Notes: a model not told the origin generated them from the sequence alone. A stretch of DNA of 64,000 nucleotides from Liolophura sinensis (GCF_032854445.1 NC_088307.1:3412001-3476000); one strand, 5' to 3'. Positions 12,324 to 24,547 are shown, counted from the first letter of the stretch. Program-made: numbers and translations.

Positions 12324-12465
12324 GGGGAAGGTCTGTGAGCAACCTGTGATGATCGTTGGTTTCCCCAGGGCTCTGTCCGGTTTCTTTTCACCACAATGCT
12401 AGCCAACTTGCATAAGTGAAACATTCTCGAGTACGACGTAAAACACCAACCAAGTAAATAAATTA
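12324..12465 (+). mobile_element. SINE-A 3' fragment, head-to-head with the previous copy
   Basis: Contains 'ggctctgtccggtttctttt', 'accacaatgctagccaactt' and 'gtacgacgtaaaacaccaac', then an AAGTAAATAAAT tail. With the 12065-12322 copy it forms an inverted pair. Confidence 0.8.
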
Positions 12466-13160
12466 TATCAATAACTATTACGAGTACATACAATAACGTG
12501 GAAGATTGTGACTACACCGGCCTATAAGGGCCATTGCCTGTTCTCACCAGGTGTATTTATGAAATACTCCTACAGGCTGTTTCAGGTATACATCAGATGA
12601 TCATCAGAATAAACCAAGTCAACATGTACTTTTGAAATTAGAAATTTTTAAAAAATGTATATCATCATGGATTTTTCTACACATTACCTTGTTTACCAAA
12701 TCTCCCTCCTGTGCTAACTGCTTTCGAAAATATTTTCCTATATGGTAAAATGAAACTTGTGCTTATGATATACGCCATTTTCCAGGCTGCTAAATGTCCC
12801 GTTGAGAGGTGTTCGGGTCTTTCCTGAAGCAAAAACTCAGAAGGAGCAAAATTACCTTGAGCCGTTCTCGAGCCTTTAACCCTTGAGTGAATACTATAAC
12901 GAATAAGAAGGTCAAAAATGATAACGTTAGCTCCACATGATCTCATACTAAAACAAGAAAGTAACGCGTCTGACTCTCATACAGTATTATATGAACGTTT
13001 ATTTATTTGAATTTTGTCATATTCACTATATACACAAGTTAAAATGATTACCAGGCAATGAATAAATAAATAAATAAATAAATAAAGATAGCATAAAATT
13101 ATTTTACTTTAGTATAAATGTATATTAGCACTTTTTGGCAAACCATACCCGTTTGCCCTA

Positions 13161-13295
13161 TACAGGATGTTTCAAAAAGATGGACTCAATTTGAAATCGC
13201 TATTTCTCTACAACCACAAACCGCCCATGATTGAAATTATTAAAACTCGAAAGTGCGACAGACAGAGTTGGGCCCTGCCTTTTTTACACCCTGTA
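13161..13295. mobile_element. Short TIR element (MITE-like) with TA ends
   Basis: The left end TACAGGATGTTTCAAAAA and the right end TTTTTACACCCTGTA are imperfect inverted repeats about 135 bp apart. TA at both borders is the target duplication expected for Tc1/mariner-type insertion. It has no internal coding. It lies just 3' of family gene copy 1. Confidence 0.6.
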
Positions 13296-13437
13296 GCCTA
13301 CATCATTTTCAGTGTCCAGAAATATGGCAGCTAACGTACATGCAGTCCTCGGATGAACGATTTGGTCAGACCAAACCTTTGGATTTTGACATGAAGCCAT
13401 GACTGATACCAATTCCTCAGCCCGCAGAGAGATTTTT

Positions 13438-13909
13438 TCAGACAAACACTATGAAAGAAATATTGCAGTCACAATTCTTTCCGACAAAATTGGGAATTTG
13501 TAAATCCCTCCTCCCACACCTGTCCATTTTCCCGAATGCTGAAGGATAAAGACCGGGTGCTGTTTCACTGACGCTTGGAGCAGACGACTGTTCAATGACG
13601 ACGCTTCTCGATGAAGTCACGCGAGATCTCCTGGCCTTTCTCACAGGACAGTTCCGAACGAAGCTCTTCCGGGCTTGTTCGGAACAACTCAGACTTGCGT
13701 TTGAGTGTAGTCGTGTACACTGTGACGTATCTGTCAGATCGTTTTCTGGGACTATTTCCAATGACATTTGACTATCTTTGATGGAGGTAGTGAAGCGGCG
13801 GCGGAGGATTTCACTATGGCGTCTCTTCAATAGCACAGCACTTGTGCTGTTTGGTTTTTGAGATCCGCTCATCTCATTATACCAAGATTCCAGTAACTGT
13901 TTGGCAGAA
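13438..13909 (-). CDS. Copy 1, exon 2
   Basis: Follows TTTATTTCTTTCAG, a strong acceptor. It opens SAKQLLESWYNEM and stops at 13438. The KRRHSEILRR block is identical to copy 2 for ten residues. Confidence 0.72.
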
Positions 13910-14681
13910 CTGAAAGAAATAAATAGGTTTAAATTGTTTTCAGACATTCTTTGTATTATTTCTGTTGGTATATTAATTTATTGTAAAAAAGGACCCCACA
14001 CCAAATGCCCAACGTCTTCTTTTCCAAACCTTTAATGTGTTACAGATACACGTATACGTAACTTGTGCACATAACTTTTATGCAAATCGGCACAAATCGG
14101 CAGTCAAATAAATAAATAACTCTATTGAAGACAGTATGTTTTTCACTTGAACATTGCTGTGAATCAGAATTGGTTATCGCTAGTATGGCTGACGTTTGTC
14201 AGCTACTTCAGCAGATCTGACTGTGCTGCTCGACCTTCATATCAGTTGAGCCAACACAAAACACAAACATAAATGCACAAGCATAAAATTTATTTACAGC
14301 CACAGTACAAATCATTTGTGATTCAACGTTTTTCTTCAAAATTAAAAATTGGAAAAGATATTACAGACTTCACTTTAGCGATTATAAGTGTAATAGGTTC
14401 AACCACGACATGTTCATTTACCTGAATTTTCGCAGACTTTTTTCAGCCATAGAGAATTCTATGTCTTCCACGGTTGACTTGGTGATAGCCGTTTGTGGTT
14501 TAGGTTTTTGGGGCACTGGTGGTGGAGGGCCAGGTGGACTAATGAAAACCCTAGAGGACTCACAGCACCCTACAAACGATGGCTCTGTAACACCTTTCCT
14601 TGGAGTGCTCGTTCTGAAATCACCCTCAAAGGGATCAGTGTGAGATAGGCTCACATCGGATAAATCTAACAGCTCAACCAT
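13438..14681 (-). CDS. Unrecognised two-exon gene family, copy 1 (243 aa)
   Basis: Exons 14681-14422 and 13909-13438 join in frame (260+472 nt, 243 residues plus stop) across a 512-bp phase-2 intron with CAG|GTAAAT donor and TTTCAG acceptor. Start: ATG of MVELLDLSDVSLSHTDP, conserved in copy 2. Exon 1 holds TSTPRK (S/T-P-x-K/R site) and PPGPPPPVPQKPKPQTAITK. Exon 2 holds AVLLKRRHSEILRRRFTTS and SFVRNCPVRKARRSR, basic and possibly nuclear-targeting. There is no signal peptide, no membrane segment and no domain I can name. The Pro-rich motif is of SH3/WW-ligand type; the S-P sites resemble proline-directed kinase sites (inference). The C-terminus from about residue 205 reads through sequence that is 3' UTR in copy 2. 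Confidence 0.72.
14422..14681 (-). CDS. Copy 1, exon 1
   Basis: Encodes MVELLDLSDVSL through EKSLRKF and ends two bases into an AGT serine codon at CAG|GTAAAT. The junction phase is the same in all three family members. Confidence 0.72.
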
Positions 14682-15830
14682 GGTTGTGGTCAAATCCAAG
14701 ATGTGATCAGTAAGCCGAGAAATGGTGAAAGTACGGAGAAATGGAACTCTGTTTGGTTAAATAGTAGTGGACCCAGCATGCCGCCCTGTCACGCCCCATC
14801 ACTGGTCTACCCAGCTTTACCCCTATTCCTGTGCCAAGGTGTTCAGGTTAAACCCTCGGCGTCCATTGATGTCTACACAATGACACGCCAGCCCTAACGA
14901 GGTGATTAACAAAGTTGTCATTATTAACAATGATTTCTGACGATTTTTGCCTCTGTCCTAAGATTCAAACATACTGTTGATCAGAGGATTAAAAAGTACC
15001 CCCAGAACAACAGGCCATTAATCTTACACCCCCTCTCACAGCAGGCACCCTCCCTCCCCCCCCCCCCCCCCCCACCACCACGCTCATTTCTTACACTGTG
15101 CTAAAAAACAGATCTCTAGACACTAATCCCGGGTGTTTAAGTCATCTAACAACCCCTTGTTGGATTTTACAAGCACTACTCATTAAAAGTAATACGGCCT
15201 TTCTTTCCTGCTACCAAGGATTTAATTTTTACTGAATTCTACTTTCTCCGCCTACCAACAGGACATAAGCAGAATGGAAATTATAATCTGTCTCCACTAC
15301 TTTTGACCAATATCTCGTTAAACACATCATAAGTATTATGCTCATATATAATATTCCACTTCTCCTTTTGTTTTCTTAGTAACTAAAGTTGTTTTATTGC
15401 CACACATTATTCTCATATTCTTACAGCTATTTATACCCTTGTAAAATACCAATATAGAAGAGAAAACAAAGTTTTAAAAGTTGCAAAAAGCAGAGAAAAT
15501 CTTACATATATTGTATATTGCGGCATTATCTGACACAAAAAAATCCCAGAAACAATACATGTTCTTTTTCCACAAGTATAGAGGAGAATAAAAATCCGAT
15601 TAGTTGCCAAGACATTAATTCTACTGCGGTGCAGATTTCCGTTGTTATAGTGATGTAGGAGAGGAAGGAGGACCGTGTTAAGGCGGGGTGACGCGAGCCC
15701 AGCACGGGTGTCAAAATTGGCGTCCCGGCGGGTCATATGTTATAACGGTTGTTTGAATTAATGCCAATTTACGATGTGTATACAAACATGACACGTAACA
15801 AGCTTGGTTCAAACATGATCAATTTATTGA
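14682..15830 (-). promoter_or_regulatory. Upstream region of copy 1, duplicated with the gene
   Basis: Non-coding, but alignable to the region upstream of copy 2 (19458-20650) in several blocks: 'ctctgtttggttaaatagta' (14748/19524), 'ggattttacaagcactactc' (15163/19925), and 'cgtaacaagcttggttcaaa' (about 15795/20619). The blocks could simply be left from the duplication or could be promoter elements. A (C)n run sits at about 15054-15073. Confidence 0.5.
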
Positions 15831-15891
15831 CATTGTGTATAAAATTGAAAACGCATATTTGTAACACTTACGTACGATAGGTTGAATACTT

Positions 15892-16110
15892 TTAATTGTA
15901 ATAAATTGAGGAGCAGTTAATACCTGGAGTAAACGGCAGAATACAAAATAGCAATACAAAATGCAGACCCGTTTTTTTAAATACTAATAACTGATGGATT
16001 GATGGATGCATGACGGCCAGGTTTATGTGTGGAGGAAACTGGAATGGCTTTGGTGAATCACTGACCTTCGCCAGGTACCCCACAAATCTCCTGACGTAAA
16101 GCTGCAGCCG
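15892..16110. repeat. Possible decayed SINE-like fragment
   Basis: The segment 'tttatgtgtggaggaaactg ... accttcgccaggtacc' resembles bodies at 27785-27945 and 57130-57260 (a SINE-A-related variant with 'gtttatggatrgaggaaacc' and 'accgacctt'). Boundaries are uncertain. Confidence 0.35.
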
Positions 16111-16649
16111 AAACAGCGAAAGTTGGATTTGAACCTGCGGCCTTTATTATATTAATGTCACTTGAATGTTTGTTTGTTCGTTTGTTTGGAGTTTATCATT
16201 TCTTGCTGTCTTCATCACGTTGATCAAGCCAAGGCGCTATTGTCCGTGGAGTAAGACTGAAAGACTGAACAAGTGAAGTCGGGTATCCCCCCCCCCCCAC
16301 ACACACACACACCTCCTTCCCCTCCTCCCGTTCTAGTTTGACTGCGGCTTTCAGGCAGGGGATTTCTAACGTACCTGATCAGGTGGGCTGTCGGTTCCAT
16401 CCAGTCCCGAGCTCTGCGGGACTTTATTACTGGGAATGTTTGAGTGCAGTGTAATAAATTCCTTGGATGCCGAATGAAATTGAACATGTAAATGCATGAG
16501 CAAGAGGAAAACGGCACTCAACATGAAGTCTGAATCGGATACATACAAAAGTCAAGAGCTCAATGAAAAATCCCCTGTACACAGCCCGACTCCTGTCTCA
16601 TGCGTGTTCTCACGCAGAAATGATGAGAATGAGCATTTCTAGTGTTGTG

Positions 16650-17150
16650 GGATTTTGAGCCTACCCTGTTTATTGGAAGAAATTAAGTGGACTGTTGGTG
16701 CAAATGTGTCAATTTGCACACGCTGTGTTTGTGAAGAAACGAAATAGACTGCTGGTGCAAGGTAGCGTTTTGAACACATGGAGTATTTTTGAAGGAATAA
16801 AAGGACTGTTGGTAAATAAGGTGGCAAATTTATACCGCGCTGTGCAAGTGAGGAAGTGAAATGGCGTGGACTCTTGGTGCAGAGGTATCCGTTTGAACAC
16901 ACGCTGTATTTGTGAAGAAATTAAAATGATTGTTGGTACAAAGAAGCAATTTCACCCCGCGCGCTGCAAGCATGTGAAGACGCGAAGAAATGTAACGACC
17001 TACTGGTAAGGAATGAAACGGATTGCTGGTGCAAAGGTAGCACTTTGATCACATGCTTTATTTGTGAAGAAATAAAAAGGGCTTTTGGTGCAAAAGTGGC
17101 AATTTCACCTGCGCTACGCGTGAGGAAATGTAGTCGACTGTTGATAAAAA
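16650..17150. repeat. Strongly diverged tandem repeat, period about 60 bp
   Basis: The phrases 'tttgtgaagaaa', 'gactgttggtgcaaa' and 'tttgaacacacgctgt' recur every 55-65 bp about eight times with many substitutions. It looks like an old, decaying satellite. Confidence 0.7.
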
Positions 17151-17155
17151 GTACT

Positions 17156-17217
17156 GGGTACTGTACACAATGCGTGTTCAAATTGCTAAATTTGAACACG
17201 CATTGTGTACAGTACCC
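17156..17217. repeat. Perfect hairpin, 28-bp arms
   Basis: The left arm 17156-17183 begins GGGTACTGTACACAATGCG. The right arm 17190-17217 is its exact reverse complement, separated by six bases (TTGCTA region). It abuts the decayed satellite, and the arm sequence 'tttgaacacgc' is satellite-like, so it may be a fold-back duplication of the last monomer. Confidence 0.93.
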
Positions 17218-18492
17218 GGAGGAAACAGTCTAGGAATCACGTTGATGCTTTCCTGTTTAGATGAGAAGGTGAGAACTCGCTGTTTGCTAAATAAAACTAA
17301 CCGATTCTTTGTTTGTTTTCCTTGTGTTTAACACCCTTTCATTGAGGCGAACAGCTGTATTGGTTTTGTTGTTGTTGGTTACGGTGTTCTCCCTATTTTC
17401 TTGATTGTGCGGTGCATTTTGGGTACGCGTTTGCATATCGACATTTGTTTCATTTTTAGCGTTGTTTCATTCACATGACGACCTTATGACAATACACCAG
17501 ATTTGTCTTTTCTTTTGCTATATTTTACAGCGCTGCCTCACTGATATATCACAATACTCAAGAGTTCCAAAACGAGAGTTTCGGGTTCGAACTCTTTCAT
17601 AAACAAAGGTAAATGTTAGGCAAGTATGTTTTATCACATTTAGTACAGCATGGCCGTCTGAAAAAGTTTAACAACAGTAATTTAGATCAGACGCTGATGA
17701 AGAAAATTGAGGAGAATAACATAAGTGAACTTGAAGAAAATGGTGATTTATGCTTTTGGAACACGGTGAGACGAATGATCGGAAAAGTCATGTCAAAAAA
17801 GTTGTGTAATATTTTCACAAATCGCATGATACACGTCTGTTTTTACCCATGAAGGCACCCCCCCCCCCCTCCGAAAACTATCCTTTCGTTTTCCTTCTTT
17901 TCAGTGCATTTTTCACAACATATATTATAATGGTTTTGTCTGGAAATGACTTCCCAAACCGGTTTTAATACATGCATTTGGCACAAATCTGCCAACAATA
18001 CACCACAGGATAAGCGTTTTTCGCTTTTATTAATAGAGTATGATTTCATTTGCATTGAAGATAAGAATCAATATCAGATCTCCAACACAGGAAGATATAA
18101 AGAGGTAGATAGCATTACCAAAAAAAAAAAAAATAAAAACGACCAAGCATTGAATTTCTCTACTTTAATAACAGTTTTATTATTATATACACAAACAAAA
18201 ATAATTTGACAAGAATTGGTGTCTATTCAGTTACAGGTCAATCAATATAGCATAGAGGTATATTAGCACTTTGTTTGTGAAATGTTGTTAGAGAAAAGCC
18301 AGCAGCTGTCATAGGATTACCCTGTACACATATGTTTAACATAAACCACTCTCTGGTGTGGTAAATTCGATGTTCCTGGCAGTATAATGGTCTCCAGAGC
18401 ATCTCTGTTAAACAAAAGATAAGAATGATATCTTACAATTAAAGTTCCATCCCGAAAACTCTAGGGCTTTAGGAATTTGTAAATATTTCTCT

Positions 18493-18868
18493 CTATTCTA
18501 GGCGCAACTGATTTGATGTGTTTTCTTTGACGCTTGAATCAGACGTCGTTTTCCTAACGACGTTTCTTAACGAAGTCAATCGAGATCTTCTGGCTTTCCT
18601 GGTAGGACTGTTTCGAAAGAAAGTTTGTCGCGACATCTCGGAAGAATTCTGACTAGTGGGTGAACAGGTTCTGGTGCACTGATGCAGATTTGTCAGATCG
18701 TTTTCGGAAACTATATTCAATGACCTTTGATCCGCTTTGATTGAGGTAGTGAAACAGCGGCGGAGGATTTCACTATGGCGTCTCTTCAGTAACACAGCAC
18801 TTTTGGTGATTGGCGTTTTAGGCCCGTTAATCTCGTGAGTCCAGCACCTCAGCAACTCTCTAGCGGAA
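18493..18868 (-). CDS. Copy 2, exon 2
   Basis: Acceptor TTTGTTTTCAG; begins SARELLRCWTHEI and ends at TAG at 18493. Confidence 0.75.
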
Positions 18869-19457
18869 CTGAAAACAAATTAAAGCAGAGGATTAGAATC
18901 ACTAGATTTTCATTTGTGTTACATAGGCGTAATGTGCACTGGTAAATTTGCTTGACGAAATACCAGTGTCACATTCATCAATAGCTGTCATGAAAGTTAA
19001 ATTTTATTGACTTTTGTGTAAAGCACAAATAAAATAAGTAATGTGGTAAATACAGTGAGTCAGTGACCAAAGTTTACAAGTTTAACAAATTATATTATGG
19101 GAAATTCAGCGCTCAGCCACACACTGAAAAATGACATTGTATATTCACTGTAAAAACTTCCGACATAGTCCTTTTTTCTTCAATAATTTACCTGATCTTT
19201 CGCAAATTTTTATCAGCCACACAGAATCCACTGTCTTCCGCGGTAGACTTGGTGACAGCCGTTTGTGGCTTTGGTGTTTTGGGCAATGGTGGTGGAGAGC
19301 TGGACAGTCTGATTGAAACACCAGAAACATTCGGACGCTCCTTAAACGGTGGCTCCGTAACATCTCTACGAGGGGTGCTCGTTCTGAAACTGTATGTACT
19401 CTCAGAGGGATCAGTCTGAGACAGGCTTGCATCGGACAAATCCAACAGTTCTACCAT
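18493..19457 (-). CDS. Unrecognised two-exon gene family, copy 2 (213 aa)
   Basis: Exons 19457-19192 and 18868-18493 join in frame (266+376 nt, 213 residues plus stop); the 323-bp intron is in the same phase as in copy 1. Start MVELLDLSDASLSQTDP matches copy 1. Exon 1 has RTSTPRRDVTEPP and SSSPPPLPKTPKPQTAVTK; exon 2 has SARELLRCW, SAVLLKRRHSEILRRCFTTS, SENDLT and FFRNSPTRKARRSRLTS, ending NQLRLE. Conservation is confined to these blocks with freer linkers between, as expected of a short, largely disordered protein under selection. A plus-strand TTTATT at 18176 would give an AATAAA signal about 315 nt past the stop. Function unknown. Confidence 0.75.
19192..19457 (-). CDS. Copy 2, exon 1
   Basis: Runs from ATG to CAG|GTAAAT; phase-2 end. 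Its upstream flank aligns with that of copy 1. Confidence 0.75.
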
Positions 19458-20889
19458 GATTGCGGTCGAGTCCAAGATGTGATCAGAAAGCCAAGAAATT
19501 GTGAAAGTGCAGAGAAACGGAGCTCTGTTTGGTTAAATAGTAGTGGACTCAGCATGACACCCTGTCAGAGCGCATGAGGGTGGTCTACCCAGCTTCACCT
19601 CTCGTTTCCGCGCCACAATGTATGAGTCCCCCTCAGCGTCCACGGGTGTCTACACAATGACATGGCAAGCCATAACGAGGTGAAAAACTACGGCCATGAT
19701 TTCTGTCGAACTTGTTCTCTGTTCTGATTTTTAAACGACCTACTGACCATTTTAAAGAGGATTAAAACGGACCTTCAAATCCCGTTGGGGCGCTAATCTC
19801 ATACCATCTCATGCAGTAGGATATCTTCTTTGTTCCTGGCTCTTAAACCATAGGAGACAGAACTTAAACATATCCACACAGACACTAATACCAGGTGTTT
19901 AGGTCATCCAACAACCCATTGCAGGATTTTACAAGCACTACTCATTAAAATTGGTCAGCCCTTTCTTTCCGACAACCAGAAGTTTTACCGTAATCTCCGC
20001 CTACTGAAAAGCGAACAGAAAGGAGAGGGAAAAGGAAATAGCACTATTAATTTGATAGGCTGAACTCACCAAAAGAGTTGTGCTGTAACTTCAAAGTGGA
20101 AAGAAAAACTAAACAGAAAAAAACATTTTGTTCACAGTTTATTGAATTATTATTCATGTCGTTGTAAATCTGAGCTGAATTAATGCGTTTATGTCGCTTG
20201 TACAAATGGTAATTAACCGAGGTGTTACATGAATCAATAGACTTCACATAATTTCCATGAGACTTTTAATCATTAAAACCTTTGAATAAAAAATATCTTG
20301 ATATTTCCATGCATTAAGACCAGCAAGATATTTGTAGGCTATGCTCATGAAACATGTCGCTCATGCCCAGTCTTCGCTTTTATAGAAGAATTTATTGCGC
20401 TTCTCTGAAATGCAACTCCAATAAATCAAACATATTGAGTCACTGATTGAGTGCTGACAAGAATTCCCCACAGTGATATGGGATAGCGGGACCGTATTAA
20501 GACAGCCTGACGCGATCCCAGCCCAGATGTCATGTCTGGCATCCCGGGTGTCACATCACAATAGTTGTTATAAGGGTAGTTTGGATGAATGTCAGTTTGT
20601 GTGTATACAAACACGGCACGTAACAAGCTTGGTTCAAACATGATTTGAAATTTATAAGGTCATTTTCTATATTTAATAACTCTAGGGACATTTAGAGGTC
20701 GGTGTGAATTTGAAATCATCTTGGATTGGTATGATATCAATTCTAACCTTTCTGTACTGGATGTTTAATGTTGTGGCGCACTGGGGGATAAAAGTGCAAA
20801 TTTATGACAGAAAGGACGCAGAAGTATTTATTTAGACCACATCTATACACCTCGTCTAGCATTTCCGTATGCACCTATTGGGAATTTGT

Positions 20890-21003
20890 GAAATAAATGA
20901 TAATACAATCACTAGAAATAAATGATAATACAATCACTAGATATAAATGATAATACAATCACTAGAAATAAATGATAATACAATCACTAGAAATAAATGA
21001 TAA
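20890..21003. repeat. 25-bp minisatellite, about 4.5 copies
   Basis: The unit AAATAAATGATAATACAATC plus ACTAG repeats head to tail and is nearly perfect. Confidence 0.95.
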
Positions 21004-21204
21004 ACTCTGTATATGCCCTCTTTCAAACAACAAAAATTCAATTGCTTGATACTGATATAATGAAGTTTTAATCTATTTCATGATTAATGTGTTGAAACGC
21101 ATACTAAATGTGACCCTGACAGTTATCGAGAGGTGGCGGGAGGTGTCCAGTAATTAAGCACGAGTTCGAACATCTCTCGTCAACTGTGCATTGTCTACTA
21201 AAAT

Positions 21205-21480
21205 TTAGACCAGATCGGTGGCCCATTGGTTAGAGCCTCCACCACGAAGTCGGGAGACCCGGATTAAACCCGGGTCAGATCATATCAAAGACCTTGAAAA
21301 TGGCACCTCTTGCTGCCTCACTTGGCACTAGGTAATTATTTTAGGCCTAACGCGTAAGCACCATACATCAGATATCTTCAATCCTATAACACCCATTGTG
21401 GGTCAGATGGTCCGTGTATCATTCGTCCTCCATCAAACACGCCGTCATCCTCAGCCTACCGTAGGGTCATCGTATAATTT
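21205..21480 (+). mobile_element. SINE-C, tRNA-derived
   Basis: Has a tRNA-like head: A box 'tggcccattggttagag', an anticodon-arm-like segment 'ccaccacgaagtcgggagac' and B box 'ggattaaacccgggtcag'. The tail is unrelated to the SINE-A body. The same head recurs at 44102 and, reversed, at 44785 and 28935. The 3' end is not sharply defined. Confidence 0.7.
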
Positions 21481-21781
21481 TACGACATTCTTTCACTTGC
21501 TGGAGTTGTAACGACATCAGACGTAAACTGTAAGCCTTGTGTTATTCATGCAACTTTCTTTATAAATTTTAAGAACTTTATTACCGATTTTGAACCTAAC
21601 ACGTGCACAGTCGAGGCTGATAATTCATGAAAGGTAATTATTATTATTAAAGTGACAGCAAAAAACTCCGGTTTGGATTTTTACTTTCTTTGGCGTATTT
21701 TCATAATTGATACATGGATAGGTAGAGAAATATTCTCAAAATATGTAATACGTTGTATAGCTTGATTTTATGCAAGAGTAA

Positions 21782-21796
21782 GGCGTGAAGACATGC

Positions 21797-21862
<66 letters not shown>

Positions 21863-21877
21863 GCATGTCTTCACGCC
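21782..21877. repeat. (TA)n inside a perfect inverted repeat
   Basis: GGCGTGAAGACATGCGATGT at 21782 is the exact reverse complement of the sequence ending at 21877. Between them is a self-complementary (TA)n tract, so the whole 96 bp is one palindrome capable of cruciform extrusion. Confidence 0.95.
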
Positions 21878-22689
21878 TGCATAAAGGCCACATATGATGA
21901 TCGTCTTATGAATACGTTTTTGTGCTCATAAACATTAATAAACGACATAGGTTCGACAATTGTGAAAGTGGGGATACCATTTATGGACTCAAGATTAAAG
22001 GAGAAAATATTAACATACTGACATTTATGCGCGTCAGCGCTTTGAATTTTAGAAATTGTAGGCCTTGTGTAATGTACTGATATGACTCGTTACATATACA
22101 TTAATATACAACCCAATTTTTAAGCGTATATAAGCACATAGGCTGACACACGTCACACAGTAAAGTCAAATATTCTTACGTGATTTTGTATCCAACATGA
22201 AACTGTGTAAAATTGGCTGATAAGTCAAAGAACTCGAGTCAGTTTCCAAATTCTGAAACACCACTACCGTTGATATAGAGCGGTCATGTGCATCGTGGAC
22301 TTCAGAGAAAGCAATGTGTTGCATACACATATGTTTGTCGGCACATAACTCTACCATAAATGCCTCCAATTTGGCGTGTTATTTAATAATTAGTGAAGTA
22401 ATGTATATTAAAACAAAATACTCTTGACGAGCGGAACAAAGTTGAATCCCCTGTCCTTAAGAGAATGGTGTATATGGGTGGCGGATGAAAACAGTAGGGG
22501 TCCCAAACAGAAATCTATTAAAACTTGATTTTTGTGCGAAATTCGTGTGCAAGTGAAAAAGCTGCGAGCCATAACGGTGTTCATAATTAGCCTTAAAACA
22601 TTTGATGATCATGGGCCGACGGTCCGCTGAGGGTGGGCGTACAATGGCGGTAGAATCACGTCACGGTACGTGTATGACGGTACCGTCAG

Positions 22690-22920
22690 CGTATTCGCCA
22701 ACCAGAATGGGCGTAGGATTGATGGTTAGGATCCAACTGTACTCTATCTGTGCTTTTGCATCCCAGTTTGACTCATTGTTGTCGAAGGTTCGAATCCAGC
22801 TGTCGTTAGATTTTCTGCGGCGTTAAGTTTGCCAAGTACCTGAAACAGGGCTTGTGAGTGCTTATTTCACAACGTGAACTAAGATGTTAGTACACGGCGT
22901 TAAGCACCAATCAAAATGAA
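22690..22920 (+). mobile_element. Possible tRNA-derived SINE fragment
   Basis: 'gaaggttcgaatccagctgt' is a good B box. The sequence ends 'acggcgttaagcaccaatca', resembling the SINE-A 3' end ('acggcgtaaaacaccaatca'). It may be a diverged SINE-A subfamily. Confidence 0.5.
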
Positions 22921-22954
22921 GAACTAAGTATGTTTGTTTATGTAATATAAAAAT

Positions 22955-23180
22955 GTACAGCTTAGAAAGGACAGCAAATCAGCGACGACAGGTACTCTGC
23001 AAATGGTCAAACGTAACAGGTGAAATTAGCTCTTTTGTCAGCTCACCTCATTTAGGGTTTTATCTTAATTTCAGTTGCAAATACTTTGATATTAGGAACT
23101 TACACGTCCCCTAGAATCATGGCTAATGCAAAATTAGATAAGATCTAATGTTATTCTTTGATTTAAACAAGAGCTGTTAA
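22955..23180 (+). repeat. Dispersed repeat B, diverged
   Basis: Recognised by 'gcaaatggtcaaacgtaaca', 'aggttttatcttaatttcag'-like and 'cttacacgtcccctagaatc' blocks in the same order as in the 8245-8512 copy. The 3' block is poor. Confidence 0.65.
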
Positions 23181-24547
23181 TTACTAGCAGACCTCTTTTT
23201 TATGTTTATACCTTAGAGAAACGTTTCAACCCTTTTGGTAACAACGGAAGGCTTATCAGGCGAGAGAAACGAGGATTCCATTGTGCCTTAATAGCTGGTA
23301 ATGCAACGTTGTTTCTGAGGAATCAATTAAGAATAAAAACATTCAGGGTAAAGGAAACATTTTGTGATTAACATGAAACCAGGGACTTGTAATGTACACA
23401 GCTCTCCAGCAGGGTGGTAATGGTTCTGTTACAGATGTAGTAATACTTGCCAACCAGGCTGACGCGTTAAAGGTTGCACTGATCAGTGTAACAAAAACAG
23501 AAGTGACTCTTCTGAAACACTTTCCTTTACTGTCTATCTACACCATGTGGTTTGGACTGTTATCTTTCTCGGCTTGTGTCTTTTGTTGACGTTCCGTCGT
23601 CCATTTACACAATATCCCATGATTACTGACCTGTACATACCGACCGATCAGCGAAAGTCCTTTATGAACAATTGTCCATTCAGCGACAGGTTGTACAACG
23701 TGTCTATTGCAGCTCCACTGAACATCAATGGAACAATTGGCGCGGTACTGCGTTAGATCAGTCTGCGTGGTACCGTACAATGAAGATCCTGGGGGAATAA
23801 TGACGAGACGGGGGTGGGGGCTGGGGGTGGGGCGGACTCACTGGGTGCCGCTTTTTTACCTGCCCTCAGGCAAATAAACAGGGCTGTGTCAGTGGAGCCA
23901 GACGTAATCACTGTACACGTGGAATGTACAGGGACACATATTTATGTAGCTCTGTACTGCAAACATGAATGCTGACTTTCTGGTAAGCAGGACTTTGTGG
24001 ATTCAAAATCTGTGTTGGTCAAAGGGATTTCTGCTATTATAGTATCGCGTTGATCTTATTTACCTTGTTAAGTCAATGGAAAGAGGAAGTGAAATCGCCC
24101 ACTGGAATCGACTGCGGATTCATGATGAAATATGTGTATGAATTTGCTTTCTTTGTGACCAAAGAACTCAGTGCCACATTGCCGGGGTGAATTGAGTACC
24201 ATTTCTGACGCGTTTGGAGTTTTGTATTCTTGGGGACGTTTCCGGGGACTGATCCATCAAAAGTACATCCATGGACAGTGAAAAGGGTGTAGTACTCGAC
24301 TATGCTCAAACGGTCAACTGCGTTTGTGTATGGAGTGGTAACTCACGCATACATTGTACCTGTAACAAACGTGTTTAAAAACAACGCAATTGTTACACTG
24401 GAGATGAATTGTTCCCTATCTAATGTGATATTCCAATTATTGAACAAAACTTTTTGAACTGACATTCTTCCCGGGGAATTGCTGTGGATATTGTTATGCA
24501 TAAGCTCAGAGTGGGTACCCTGAAACCATAGTTGGTCCGACGTATGT

